NCBI RefSeq assembly: GCF_004078635.1
Contig: NZ_RZNB01000007.1
Location: 154,590 to 218,589, forward strand
Direction of reading: 5' to 3'
Length of the DNA: 64,000 nt
DNA from: Labedella phragmitis
GTDB lineage: Bacteria > Actinomycetota > Actinomycetes > Actinomycetales > Microbacteriaceae
Part shown: in pieces, positions 19,368 through 29,200 of the stretch
Position numbering within the stretch: the stretch's first letter is position 1
How the letters are laid out: the number at the start of each line of letters is the position of its first letter
Translations under genes and position numbers: made by a program
The notes under the pieces: model-generated
What the model was told of the DNA's origin: nothing
What the model saw: only the letters and a program-made list of their open reading frames with translations
Database searches by the model: none

Positions 19368-20861
19368 GTGTCGACGCTCAGTGATTTGGTACTCGCCCAG
19401 GGCCGTTCGGGGGAGGACGACGTCAACTGGCTGCACATGCTCGTGCAGGACGCCCAACTGCTCGCCGATCTCGCGTTCGCGGACATCGTGCTGTGGGTGC
19501 CGACGACCGACGACAGCTTCGTCGCCGTCGCCCACTACCGTCCGTCGAGTGCGGCGACCCTGTTCTATCGCGACTTCGTCGGCCAGCGCATCAAGCAGCA
19601 GTGGCGGAGCCAGGTCACCGAGGCGTTCGAGACCGGGATCATCGTCGACTCGTCCGCTCCCGACTGGTACGAGGAGACGCCGACACGAGTGCGCGCGGTT
19701 CCCGTCCTGAGGCGCTTGCGCTCGTCGCACCCGGAGACGACGGACGCGCCGATCGCCGTCCTCACACGGCACACGAACCTCGGTGAGGCGCGCACCCCGA
19801 GCCGTCAGGAGTTGACGTTCAACGCACTCGCCGGCGAACTGTTCACCATGATCGCCGCCGGCGACTTCCCCGATCTGTCGGCGCCGGCCGGCCCGCGCCG
19901 CGGAGCGCCGCGCGCGTCTGACGGCCTCATCCGGCTCGACGTCGAAGGCACCACGACGTTCGCGAGCCCGAACGCCCTCTCGGCGTTCAACCGCATGGGT
20001 TTCGTCGAAGAACTCGAGGGCGAGTCGCTCGCCGAGGTCACGACGCGGATCCTCCCGTCGGAGGACCTCGTGGACGAGTCGTTGCCGCTCGTCGTCACGG
20101 GGAGGGCGCCCTGGCGGACGGACATCGAGGCGCGCGGGGTCACGGTGTCGTTGCGCGCGATCCCGCTCCGACACCACGGCACGCGCACGGGCGCGATCGT
20201 GCTGTGCAGGGACGTCTCCGAGCAGCGGCACCAGGAACGCGAGCTCCTGACGAAGGACGCGACCATCCGCGAGATCCACCACCGGGTGAAGAACAACCTG
20301 CAGACCGTCGCGTCGCTCTTGCGCATCCAGTCCCGGCGATCCCACACCGACGAGGCACGTGACGCCCTCTCGCAAGCCATGCGGCGCGTCGCGGCGATCG
20401 CGGTCGTCCACGACACGCTGTCGGAGGGACTGACACAGGACGTCGATTTCGACGAGGTCTTCGATCGCGTGCTCATGCTCGTCGCCGAGGTCGCCTCAGC
20501 GCACAACACGACCGCCCACCCGCGGAAGACGGGGGCGTTCGGTGTCCTCCCGAGCGAGTACGCGACGCCGCTCGCGCTCGCCCTCACCGAACTCGTGACG
20601 AACGCCGTCGAGCACGGGCTCAACGGCCTCGAGGGTAGCGTCGAGATCGAGGCTCAGCGCAACGACGAGCGGCTCACGGTCGTCGTGCGCGACAACGGAG
20701 CAGGACTCCCCGAGGGCAAAGTCGGTTCCGGACTCGGCACGCAGATCGTACGCACCCTCATCCAGGGCGAACTGGGCGGCACGATCGACTGGCACACCGT
20801 GGTCGGCAACGGCACGGAGGTCACGATCGACATGCCGTTCCGGTGGATGAAGAACCGTTAG
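19368..20861 (+). CDS. pdtaS: PdtaS-type sensor histidine kinase
   Basis: 497-residue cytosolic kinase: GAF-like N-domain (about 1-160), PAS domain (about 185-300), HisKA_2 box REIHHRVKNNLQTVASLLR (phospho-His about residue 306) and HATPase with TNAVEHG, DNGAGLP and GSGLGTQIV. Family-specific N-terminus MSTLSDLVLAQG. In mycobacteria PdtaS signals to the antiterminator PdtaR; the partner is not in this window. Next to whiB1 exactly as Rv3220c is next to Rv3219. Likely leaderless. Confidence 0.93.
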   Translation: MSTLSDLVLAQGRSGEDDVNWLHMLVQDAQLLADLAFADIVLWVPTTDDSFVAVAHYRPSSAATLFYRDFVGQRIKQQWRSQVTEAFETGIIVDSSAPDWYEETPTRVRAVPVLRRLRSSHPETTDAPIAVLTRHTNLGEARTPSRQELTFNALAGELFTMIAAGDFPDLSAPAGPRRGAPRASDGLIRLDVEGTTTFASPNALSAFNRMGFVEELEGESLAEVTTRILPSEDLVDESLPLVVTGRAPWRTDIEARGVTVSLRAIPLRHHGTRTGAIVLCRDVSEQRHQERELLTKDATIREIHHRVKNNLQTVASLLRIQSRRSHTDEARDALSQAMRRVAAIAVVHDTLSEGLTQDVDFDEVFDRVLMLVAEVASAHNTTAHPRKTGAFGVLPSEYATPLALALTELVTNAVEHGLNGLEGSVEIEAQRNDERLTVVVRDNGAGLPEGKVGSGLGTQIVRTLIQGELGGTIDWHTVVGNGTEVTIDMPFRWMKNR

Positions 20862-20955
20862 GCGATCACGACCGCCGGGCGGATGCGATCGGCTCGAAGG
20901 GAATCGCTAACGCGCGGCGGACGAAGGCGGCAGCGACGAGGCGCGAGGTGCCTGA

Positions 20956-21204
20956 TCAGGACGCGCGGCGCGCGCGGGCGGCGCGACGCTTGAGGGCGCG
21001 GCGTTCGTCCTCGGACAGTCCACCCCACACGCCCGAATCCTGGCCGGTCTCGAGGGCGTACTGAAGGCAGATCTCGGTGACGGTGCAGCGGCCGCAGACG
21101 GCCTTCGCCTTGTCGATCTGGTCGACGGCCGGCCCCGTGTTCCCGACCGGGAAGAAGAGTTCCGGGTCGGCGGTGAGGCAAGCGGCTTTGTCGCGCCAGT
21201 CCAT
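20956..21204 (-). CDS. whiB1: WhiB1 iron-sulfur transcription factor
   Basis: 82 residues. [4Fe-4S] ligands C9, C37, C40 and C46 in the Wbl pattern, GVWGG turn at 58-62, and basic DNA-binding tail (RRALKRRAARARR). WhiB1 is an essential NO-sensitive regulator that binds the sigma-70 C-terminal region in mycobacteria. ATG 21204 follows an AAGGAG site. Convergent with pdtaS, the same neighbourhood as in M. tuberculosis. Confidence 0.95.
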   Translation of the reverse strand: MDWRDKAACLTADPELFFPVGNTGPAVDQIDKAKAVCGRCTVTEICLQYALETGQDSGVWGGLSEDERRALKRRAARARRAS

Positions 21205-21590
21205 GCAGGTGCTCCTTAATTGCGGGGGAATCGACCGATGTGGTCGGAGTGGGGTCTCGCGGCCGGAACCGTCGAACGGGACGTAGGGTGACGTCGGTGT
21301 TCGTGTTCTCTCCCGACGGGCACTCCTCCTGTTGCACTCCTCCTCCACAGCGGGAGGCACAGACGATCGGATCGTTGCGGCAAGGCATGCCTCACCGTTC
21401 GAGATCCGATCGATGGGGTGCATCGATCGGATAGCGCGTGAGCGTTTCGGGGGAAGCGGTCTCCAGGGGAGGTCCGTCAAGCGGACGTGCTCGCAACCCT
21501 GAGAGCGTCGTTTCGGCCTCCAATATGGTCGCATACTGGGTAGACCGAATCAATAGCTTTGTATGGGATTGGCCTGTGAACGCAGCATCG
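21205..21590. other. Intergenic region upstream of whiB1 with inverted and direct repeats
   Basis: No gene. Contains a perfect 11-bp inverted repeat ATCCGATCGAT (21404-21414) / ATCGATCGGAT (21422-21432) with a 7-bp spacer, a third related copy CGATCGGATCG (21364-21374), and GCACTCCTCCT twice, 14 bp apart (21320-21330, 21334-21344). Base composition becomes less GC-rich after 21510. Holds the promoters of whiB1 (minus) and the membrane protein (plus). Confidence 0.6.
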
Positions 21591-22028
21591 ATGGACCACC
21601 GGGACGACTCGGGCGACCGCCTCGCCGGACCATCGACGGGCCCGTCGCGCGCGGTGCGGGTCGTCTCGGCGCTCGTGGGACTCGAGGCGATCGCCCTGGC
21701 CGCCGCGGTCGTCGTCCTCCTCATCGACGTCGTCACACTCACGCCGGCGTCCCTCGCGAGCGCCGTCGCGCTCATCGTGCTCACGGCGGTCGCCGCCGTC
21801 TGGGTCGCGTGGATCGCCGTGTCACTCCTGCGTGGCGCGAGCTGGTCGCGCGGCGGAGCACTGTTCTGGCAGCTCATCCAGCTGACCGTCGCGCTCGGGG
21901 CGATCCAGGGCGCGTTCGCGCAGCCGCTCATCGGGGCCGCCATCGCGGTACCGTCGCTCGTCGTCATCGTGCTGCTCTTCACCCGATCGGTCATGCAGCA
22001 CACCCGCAGGCCCGACCGCGAAGGCTGA
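21591..22028 (+). CDS. Small hypothetical membrane protein
   Basis: 145 residues if started at ATG 21591 (MDHRDDSGD); GTG 21576 is equally possible and no clear ribosome-binding site decides. After a polar head come four hydrophobic segments (about 28-50, 55-80, 93-112 and 114-134), then a basic tail (HTRRPDREG). No family recognised. Divergent from whiB1, convergent with bcp. Confidence 0.7.
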   Translation: MDHRDDSGDRLAGPSTGPSRAVRVVSALVGLEAIALAAAVVVLLIDVVTLTPASLASAVALIVLTAVAAVWVAWIAVSLLRGASWSRGGALFWQLIQLTVALGAIQGAFAQPLIGAAIAVPSLVVIVLLFTRSVMQHTRRPDREG

Positions 22029-22074
22029 GTCTCGGTGGCCCTCGGTGGCTTTCAGGGCCTGCCGCGCCGGGCGC

Positions 22075-22554
22075 TCAGTCGAGACCGAGCTTCTTCCGCA
22101 GCATCGCGACGTGCCCGGTCGCCTTGACGTTGTAGAACGCGTGCTCGATGGTGCCGTCCGGACCGATGACGAAGGTCGAGCGCAGCACGCCCGTGACGAC
22201 CTTCCCGTAGCTGTTCTTCTCCCCCCACGCCCCGTAGGCGAGGTGGACGCTCTTGTCCTCGTCTGAGAGGAGGTCGAACGGCAACGCGTCGCGATCCCGG
22301 AAGGCCGACTGCTTCTCCGGGGCGTCGCGGGAGATGCCGACGACGGTGTAGCCGGCGGCGAGCAGCGAGGCCTCGTTGTCGCGGAAGTCGCACGCCTGGG
22401 TGGTGCAGCCGGGCGTCATCGCCTGCGGATAGAAGAAGAGGATGACGCGTTCGCCCGCGAGGTCCTCGAGGGAGACGACGTCTCCGTCCTGGTTGCGGAG
22501 GGAGAACTGGGGGGCCGGCTCGCCGACGGCGAGTCGCTGGGTCACGGTGGTCAC
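22075..22554 (-). CDS. bcp: Thiol peroxidase of the BCP/PrxQ family
   Basis: 159 residues, thioredoxin fold. Peroxidatic Cys50 in TPGCTTQAC with resolving Cys55 five residues later, the atypical 2-Cys arrangement of PrxQ. Reduces hydroperoxides using thioredoxin. GTG 22554 overlaps the rsgA stop by 4 bp, so it is the last gene of aroA-rsgA-bcp. Confidence 0.93.
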   Translation of the reverse strand: MTTVTQRLAVGEPAPQFSLRNQDGDVVSLEDLAGERVILFFYPQAMTPGCTTQACDFRDNEASLLAAGYTVVGISRDAPEKQSAFRDRDALPFDLLSDEDKSVHLAYGAWGEKNSYGKVVTGVLRSTFVIGPDGTIEHAFYNVKATGHVAMLRKKLGLD

Positions 22555-23618
22555 TCTCCGAGCTTAGGCGCTGACACGACGCTCTGAAGGAGACGGTGGA
22601 ACGAGTCGAGTCGGGCTGCTCCGCCCTCGCCCAGCTCGCCCCTCTCGACGGCCTCGGCGATGGCGCAGTCGGGGGCGTCGGGGAGATGTGTGCAACCACG
22701 TGGGCAGCCCTCCGCGATCTCGGCGAGGTCCGTATACGCCTTGAGGATGTTCGCGGGGTCGACGTGGCCGAGGCCGAAGGAGCGCACTCCCGGAGTGTCG
22801 ATGACCCAGCCGCTCCCGGCGGCGGCGCGCACGCGATAGGACTCCGTGGACGAGGAGGTGTGCCGGCCGCGGCCGGTGACCTCGTTGACGCGGCCGATCG
22901 CTCGTCCCGCTTCGGGGACGAGGGCGTTCACGAGCGTCGACTTGCCGACGCCCGAGTGCCCGACGAACACGGTGCTGTGACCGATGAGGCGCTCGGTGAT
23001 CTCGTCGACGGGGATGCCGCCGGACCCGGAGGTCACGACGTCGAGGTCGAGTCCGGCGAAGTTCTCGAGGAACTCCGTCGGATCGGCGAGGTCGGTCTTC
23101 GTGATGCACAGGATGGGGCGGATGCCGGCGTCGAGGGCGGCGACGAGGTAGCGGTCGACGAGGCGCGCGCGGGGCTCCGGGTTCGCGGCGGCCACGACGA
23201 CCACCATCTGGTCGGCGTTCGCGACGATGACGCGCTCGACCTGGTCGGTGTCGTCGGCGCTCCGCCGGAGGAGGGTCGATCGTTCCCGGATGCGGACGAT
23301 CCGCGCGAGAGTGCCCTCGTCGCCGCTCACGTCGCCCACGAGGTCGACCTGATCGCCCGTCACGACGGACTTACGCCGCAACTCGGACGCCCGAGTGGCC
23401 GTGAGCTCGCGTTCGTCGGCGGTGCCCTCGCCGAGGAGGACGAGGTAGCGCCCGCGGTCGACGCTCAGGACGCGCGCCGTTCGCGCGTCCTTGTGCTCCG
23501 GGCGTTGCTTCGTCCGCGGGCGCGAGCCTTTCGGGTTGGGGCGTGTGCGGATCGAGTCCTCGTCGAACTCGTCGAACTCGCCGTCGTCCTCGGCGTCCGC
23601 CGTCTCCCACCAGCTCAC
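22551..23618 (-). CDS. rsgA: Ribosome small-subunit GTPase RsgA
   Basis: 355 residues. Acidic N-terminal extension, OB fold (about 45-120), circularly permuted GTPase with G4 TKTDLAD before G1 GHSGVGKSTLVN and G3 DTPGVRSF, then a zinc domain (CPRGCTHLPDAPDC). Matures the 30S subunit. GTG 23618 sits on the aroA stop (GTGA) and the stop sits on the bcp start, so all three are coupled. Confidence 0.95.
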   Translation of the reverse strand: MSWWETADAEDDGEFDEFDEDSIRTRPNPKGSRPRTKQRPEHKDARTARVLSVDRGRYLVLLGEGTADERELTATRASELRRKSVVTGDQVDLVGDVSGDEGTLARIVRIRERSTLLRRSADDTDQVERVIVANADQMVVVVAAANPEPRARLVDRYLVAALDAGIRPILCITKTDLADPTEFLENFAGLDLDVVTSGSGGIPVDEITERLIGHSTVFVGHSGVGKSTLVNALVPEAGRAIGRVNEVTGRGRHTSSSTESYRVRAAAGSGWVIDTPGVRSFGLGHVDPANILKAYTDLAEIAEGCPRGCTHLPDAPDCAIAEAVERGELGEGGAARLDSFHRLLQSVVSAPKLGE

Positions 23619-24976
23619 GCGGAACGCGCCTCCACCATGCCGCGCCAGAGGGTCGGGAACTCGGGGAGGGTCTTGGCGGTCGTCGCGATGTCCTCGATGC
23701 GGACACCCTCGACGACGAGACCGATGATCGCTCCGGCGGTCGCCATCCGGTGATCGTGGTAGCTGAGCCAGCGGCCGGCGCTGAGCGGGCGGGGCGTGAT
23801 ACTGAGCCCGTCGTCCAGTTCCTCGACGTCGCCGCCGAGTCGGTTGATCTCGGTCGCGAGCGCAGCGAGCCGGTCGGTCTCGTGGTGTCGGATGTGTCCG
23901 ATTCCCCGGATGGTCGAGGGGCCCGTTGCGAGGGCCGCGAGTGCCGCGAGGGCCGGCGCGAGCTCGCCACCCGTCGTGAGGTCGAGGTCGACCCCGGAGA
24001 TCTCCGTCGGGCCTGTCACGGTGATGCGATCGCCCTCCACGGTGACCTGCGCGCCGAAGAGGGGGAGCAGGTCCGCGAGGTCCGCGCCCACCTGCGTCGT
24101 CGACTCCGGCCAGCCTGTGATCGTGACGCGACCGCCCGTCGCGACGGCCGCCGCGAGGAACGGGGCGGCGTTCGACAGGTCGGACTCGATGCGCACGTCC
24201 CGGCCGGCGATGGGACCGGGCGCGACCCGCCATGACCCCTCCCCGTCGGAGACCGCATCGACGCCGCGCCGACGCAGAGCGTCGAGGGTCATCTCGATGT
24301 GGGGGACGCTCGGCAGTCGCTCGCCGGAGTGGCGGAGGTGGATGCCGTCGTCGAAGCGTGGTGCCGACAGGAGGAGGCCGGAGACGAACTGACTCGACTG
24401 CGAGGCGTCGATCTCGAGCGATCCGCCCGTCACCGAACCGGTGCCGTGCACTGTGAAGGGGAGCGAGCCCCCGCTGCTCGCGTCGACGTCGACGCCGAGT
24501 GCCTGAAGGCCGGAGACGAGGCCGCTCATGGGACGGCCTCGTGCCGCATCGTCGGCGTCGAAGACCGTCGGGCCGAGGGCGAGCGCGGCGACGGCGGGCA
24601 CGAACCGCATGACGGTGCCGGCGAGTCCGCACTCGATCGTCGTGGAGCCCGTGAGCTCCTCGGCGGGTGCGACGATCCAGTCGTCCCCGTAGTCGCCGGA
24701 GGCCGGGGCCGCGTCGATGGATGTGCCGAGGGAGCGGAGCGCTTGGACCATGTTGTCGCTGTCGCGCGAGTGCAGGGGAGCGCGGAGACGGGAGGGGCTG
24801 TCGGCGAGCGCCGACAGCACGAGTTCGCGATTCGTGATCGATTTCGAGCCGGGGAGCGTCATCGTCGCGACGACGGGTCCGTCCGCGACGGGCGCGAGCC
24901 AATCGTCGTCGGTCGCTGGGCTGTCGCGCTCGCCGAAGAGGTCGACTTCTGGGGCGGAATATTTGGCTTCGAACAT
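23615..24976 (-). CDS. aroA: 3-phosphoshikimate 1-carboxyvinyltransferase (EPSP synthase)
   Basis: 453 residues, shikimate pathway. Signature LPGSKSITNRELVLSALA near residue 50, GLAGTVMRFVPA, substrate-binding ASQSSQFVSGLLL, SDLSNAAPFLAAA and the C-terminal SYHDHRMATAGA. First gene of aroA-rsgA-bcp. ATG 24976 lies inside the SigH-type promoter of the divergent sigH. Confidence 0.97.
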   Translation of the reverse strand: MFEAKYSAPEVDLFGERDSPATDDDWLAPVADGPVVATMTLPGSKSITNRELVLSALADSPSRLRAPLHSRDSDNMVQALRSLGTSIDAAPASGDYGDDWIVAPAEELTGSTTIECGLAGTVMRFVPAVAALALGPTVFDADDAARGRPMSGLVSGLQALGVDVDASSGGSLPFTVHGTGSVTGGSLEIDASQSSQFVSGLLLSAPRFDDGIHLRHSGERLPSVPHIEMTLDALRRRGVDAVSDGEGSWRVAPGPIAGRDVRIESDLSNAAPFLAAAVATGGRVTITGWPESTTQVGADLADLLPLFGAQVTVEGDRITVTGPTEISGVDLDLTTGGELAPALAALAALATGPSTIRGIGHIRHHETDRLAALATEINRLGGDVEELDDGLSITPRPLSAGRWLSYHDHRMATAGAIIGLVVEGVRIEDIATTAKTLPEFPTLWRGMVEARSA

Positions 24977-24980
24977 CGTT
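24956..24980 (+). promoter_or_regulatory. SigH/SigR-type promoter upstream of sigH
   Basis: GGAAT (24956-24960), 17 bp, GTT (24978-24980), matching the known SigR/SigH consensus GGAAT-N16-19-GTT. A start near 24987 would give a leader with GAGGAG before GTG 25023. Supports autoregulation. Confidence 0.7.
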
Positions 24981-25022
24981 GTCCTAGGGTAGCGGCGATT
25001 CGCCGCGACGAGAGGAGAGCCC

Positions 25023-25862
25023 GTGTCGTCAGCAGTGCTCGAGCGCCCTTCGACCCCCTGGGTCGACGCGGGTCGCAATGTGCTGCCCACGGGCCGTTCC
25101 CGGTCGCTCGAACTAGACTGGGCGACGATGAAACCGATCGACGACGCCCCCGCTTCCGACTCGTCGGAAGACAACGCCGCACCGGACGTCCCGGACGCCT
25201 CCGACGACGCGACGACCGAGGTGCTCGACGACGTCGTCGAGACCGTCGAGGAGGCTCTCGACTTCGACGAAGTGGTGCCGACCGACGCCGATCCCCGCCC
25301 TCTGTTCGAGGAGCAGGCTCTGCCCTTCATCGACCAGTTGTACGGCGCCGCCATGCGGATGACGAAGAACCCCTCCGACGCCCAGGACCTCGTCCAGGAG
25401 ACGTTCGTGAAGGCGTACGCGGCCTTCGGTCAGTTCCAGCAGGGCACGAATCTCAAGGCGTGGCTCTACCGGATCCTCACCAACACCTACATCAACCAGT
25501 ACAGGAAGAAGCAGCGCGAGCCCTATCAGGGCACGATCGACGACCTCGAGGACTGGCAGCTCGGTGGAGCCGAGTCGACCACGGCGTCGTCGAGCCGGTC
25601 GGCCGAGGCCGAGGCGATCGACAGGATGCCCGACAGTGCCGTCAAGGACGCGCTGCAGGCGATTCCGGAGGACTTCCGGTTGGCCGTCTACTTCGCCGAC
25701 GTCGAGGGATTCGCCTATCAGGAGATCGCCGACATCATGAAGACCCCCATCGGAACCGTGATGAGCCGGCTGCACCGAGGCCGCCGGATGTTGCGGGAAC
25801 TGCTGGCCGATTACGCGCGCGAGCGCGGCATCGACTCCACACGCGTAAGGAGCACACGATGA
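25023..25862 (+). CDS. sigH: ECF sigma factor SigH/SigR (thiol-oxidative stress), two possible starts
   Basis: 279 residues from GTG 25023 (GAGGAG site) or 244 from ATG 25128. Region 2 has [20 protein letters not shown] and [20 protein letters not shown]; region 4 has [25 protein letters not shown]. Followed with ATGA overlap by a zinc anti-sigma factor. In Streptomyces SigR, an upstream start used from the SigR-dependent promoter makes an unstable longer isoform; the same layout is visible here. The N-terminal region is strongly acidic. Drives thioredoxin and proteolysis genes in relatives. Confidence 0.95.
   Translation: MSSAVLERPSTPWVDAGRNVLPTGRSRSLELDWATMKPIDDAPASDSSEDNAAPDVPDASDDATTEVLDDVVETVEEALDFDEVVPTDADPRPLFEEQALPFIDQLYGAAMRMTKNPSDAQDLVQETFVKAYAAFGQFQQGTNLKAWLYRILTNTYINQYRKKQREPYQGTIDDLEDWQLGGAESTTASSSRSAEAEAIDRMPDSAVKDALQAIPEDFRLAVYFADVEGFAYQEIADIMKTPIGTVMSRLHRGRRMLRELLADYARERGIDSTRVRSTR
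25114..25119 (+). promoter_or_regulatory. Second sigH promoter, -10 for the short form
   Basis: TAGACT eight bases before ATG 25128 and inside the long reading frame. Would give an essentially leaderless transcript for the short SigH. Confidence 0.5.
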
Positions 25863-26125
25863 ACGATTGCGGTTGCGACAAAGCGAAGCGGGATCTCGAG
25901 GAGTACCTGCGCAACGAGGTCTGCCGGACGGAGGCCTCGGACATCCGGGACCACCTCGAGCACTGCGAGTCCTGCCGGAGCGAGGCGGTCCTCGCCGTCA
26001 CCCTCACGGAGGCCGTGCAGCGCGCGTGCCAGGAGACGGCCCCTGCCGACCTCAAGGCGCACGTCCTCGAGCGCCTGCGCGCCGTCAAGACGGATCACGA
26101 GACGTCGAGCGTTCCCTCGCTCTGA
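25859..26125 (+). CDS. rsrA: Zinc-containing anti-sigma factor RsrA/RshA
   Basis: 88 residues. ZAS motif H32-x3-C36-x2-C39 (HLEHCESC) plus N-terminal C4 and C6, and an additional C22. Binds SigH when reduced and releases it when disulfides form. Translationally coupled to sigH (ATGA). Followed by a strong terminator. Confidence 0.93.
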   Translation: MNDCGCDKAKRDLEEYLRNEVCRTEASDIRDHLEHCESCRSEAVLAVTLTEAVQRACQETAPADLKAHVLERLRAVKTDHETSSVPSL

Positions 26126-26182
26126 GTCCGACCGGGCGTTCGAGTCGAACCGGGCACCCTGCTCGCGCCACGTGCACGAACG

Positions 26183-26228
26183 ACATGACGAAGGCCCCCT
26201 CCGATCACGGTGGGGGCCTTCGTCATGT
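26183..26228. terminator. Bidirectional terminator between rsrA and kgd
   Basis: Arms 26183-26199 and 26212-26228 form a perfect 17-bp stem with 12-nt loop, between convergent genes. It lies 9 nt from the kgd stop. Confidence 0.85.
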
Positions 26229-26236
26229 GCGGCGAC

Positions 26237-29200
26237 TCAGTGGTCGAGAGCCCGGCGGATCAGGTCGCTCTGCTCGGCGGCGTGCCGCTTCGCCGATCCC
26301 GTCGCGGGCGATGCCGACGCGGCGCGTGTGACCCCGGAGATCTCGCGGCCGATGGCCTTCGGGAACTCGTTCGCGACGAACGGCCACGCCCCCTGGTTCT
26401 CCGGTTCGTCCTGCACCCACACGATCTCGGCCGACGGGTACTTCTCGAGGACGGCGCCGAGCTCCTCGGCAGGGAACGGGTAGTACTGCTCGAGTCGCAC
26501 GAGGGCGATCGATTCGTCCGTGTTCTTGTCGAGTTCGGCCCGGAGGTCCCAGTGCACCTTGCCGGCGTGGAGCAGCACACGCGTCACGGCCGAGCCGTCG
26601 AGCGCGCGCGTGTCGTCGAGCACGGGGCGGAAACGGCCCGACGTGAAGTCCGCCACGTCCGACGTCGCGCCGCGGAGGCGCAGCATCGCCTTCGGTGTGA
26701 AGACGACGAGCGGACGCCGGGGGAGGGCGTACGCCTGACGACGCAGGAGGTGGAAGTACGACGCGGGGGTCGACGGACGCGCGACCGTCATGTTGTTCTC
26801 GGCGCACAGCTGGAGGAAGCGCTCGATGCGCGCCGACGAGTGGTCGGGCCCCTGACCCTCGTAGCCGTGCGGGAGCAGCAGCACGACGCTCGAACGCTGG
26901 CCCCACTTCTGCTCGGCGCTCGAGATGAACTCGTCGACGATCGTCTGCGCGCCGTTGACGAAGTCTCCGAACTGCGCCTCCCACAGGACGAGGGCGTCGG
27001 GGCGCTCGACGGAGTACCCGTACTCGAAGCCCATGACCGCGTACTCGGAGAGGATCGAGTCGTAGATCCAGAAGCGCGCCTGGTTCTCGTGCAGGTTGAC
27101 GAGGGGCAGCCACTCCTGGCCGTTCACGCGATCGTGCAACACGGCGTGACGCTGCACGAACGTACCGCGGCGCGAGTCCTGACCGCTCATGCGCACGGGC
27201 GTGCCCTCGACGAGCAGCGACCCGAGGGCGAGGAGTTCGCCGAACGCCCAGTCGATGCCGCCGTTCCGGCTCATCTCCTGACGCCGCTTGAGCAGCTGAT
27301 CGAGTTTCGGGTGGACCGTGAAGCCCTCCGGCTTGTTCTCGAAGGCGTTGCCGACGAGCTCGATGACGCTCGACGACACGGCGGTCGACTCGGGCTCGCC
27401 CGAATAACCCTCGTCGTCGACGGTGGGTGAGACGATCGGCGTCGAGGCCGTCTGGGCCGCGTGCGTCTCCATGAAGGCGCGCTCGAGGCGGTCCTGGAAG
27501 TCGCGGTGGGCGGCCTCGTACTCCGCTTCGCTGATGTCGCCACGGCCGACGAGTGCCTCCGTGTAGAGCTTGCGCACGGAGCGCTTCTGCTCGATGAGGC
27601 TGTACATGAGCGGCTGGGTCATCGAGGGGTCGTCGCCCTCGTTGTGACCGCGCCGGCGGTAGCAGACGAGGTCGATGACGACGTCCTTGTTGAACTCCTG
27701 GCGGAACTGGAACGCGAGTTCCGAGACGCGGACGACGGCCTCGGGGTCGTCGCCGTTCACGTGCCAGATGGGCGCCTGCACGGTCTTCGCGACGTCGGTC
27801 GCGTAGACCGAGCTGCGGCCGTCGCGCTCGGGGGTCGTGAAGCCGACCTGGTTGTTCACGACGATGTGGATCGTCCCGCCGGTCTTGTACCCGCGGGTCT
27901 GGGAGAGCTGCATCGTCTCGAGGACGATCCCCTGTCCCGCCATCGCGGCGTCGCCGTGCACGAGGATCGGCAGCGTCGAGTACGTCCCGATCGGCTTGCG
28001 GTCCTGCTTCGCCCGGACGATTCCCTCGAGTACGCCGTCGACGGCCTCGAGGTGCGACGGGTTCGCGGCGAGGTAGACGGGGAGCTCCGTGCCGTCGGCG
28101 GCGCGGAACGTGCCCTCGGTGCCGAGGTGGTACTTGACGTCGCCCGAGCCGTGGGACTTCTTGTCCTGAGTGCCCTCGAACTCCTGGAAGATCTGGCCGT
28201 ACGTCTTGCCAGCGATGTTCGTGAGGACGTTGAGACGACCGCGGTGCGCCATTCCGATCGCCGCGCCGTCGAGTCCCGCGGCCGCTGCGCCCTGGAGGAT
28301 CGCGTCGAGGCAGGCGATCGTGGACTCGCCGCCCTCGAGGCTGAAGCGCTTCTGACCGACGTACTTCGTCTGCAGGAACGTCTCGAACGCCTCCGCCTCG
28401 TTGAGCTTGCCCAGGATGCGCAACTGCTCGTCGTGGGTCGGCTTGGCGTACGGCCGCTCGACCTTGCCCTGGATCCACTTCCGCTGAGCCGGGTCCTGGA
28501 TGTGCATGTACTCGAGTCCGATGGTGCGGCAGTAGGAGTCGCGGAGGACGCCGAGGATGTCGCGGAGCTTGGCCTGGCGCGAGTCGCCGAACTCGCCCGT
28601 GACGAACTCGCGGTCGAGGTCCCAGAAGGTGAGGCCGTGGCTCGCGATGTCGAGGTCGGGGTGCGAGCGCTGGACGTACTCGAGCGGGTCGACGTCGGCC
28701 ATGAGGTGACCCCGCACGCGGAACGCGTTGATGAGCTCGTGCACGCGCGCCGTCTTGTTGATCATGTCGGCGAGGTCGACGCTGATGTCGGTCGCCCACC
28801 GGATCGGCTCGTAGGGGATGCGGAGCGCCGCGAAGATGTCCTCGTAGAAGCCGCGCTGCCCGAGGAGCAGTTCGTGGACCTTCTTGAGGAACTCGCCGGA
28901 ACCGGCGCCCTGGATGACGCGGTGGTCGTACGTCGAGGTGAGGGTGATCGTCTTGCCGATACCGAGCTCGACGAGTGTGTGGTCCGAGGCGCCCTGGAAC
29001 TCCGCCGGGTACTCGAGGGCGCCGGCGCCGATGATGCAGCCCTGGCCCTTCATGAGACGTGGCACCGAGTGCACCGTGCCGATGCCGCCGGGGTTCGTCA
29101 ACGAGATCGAGGCGCCCTTGAAGTCGTCGGCCGTGAGCTTGTTCCCGCGGGCACGACGGACCAGGTCCTCGTAGGCCGCGAGGTAGTCGGTGAAGCTCAA

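Noticed and set aside
24299..26125. 608-codon frame ending with the anti-sigma factor
   Set aside because: Only the last 88 codons (from 25859) are RsrA; the rest is a shadow of aroA and sigH.
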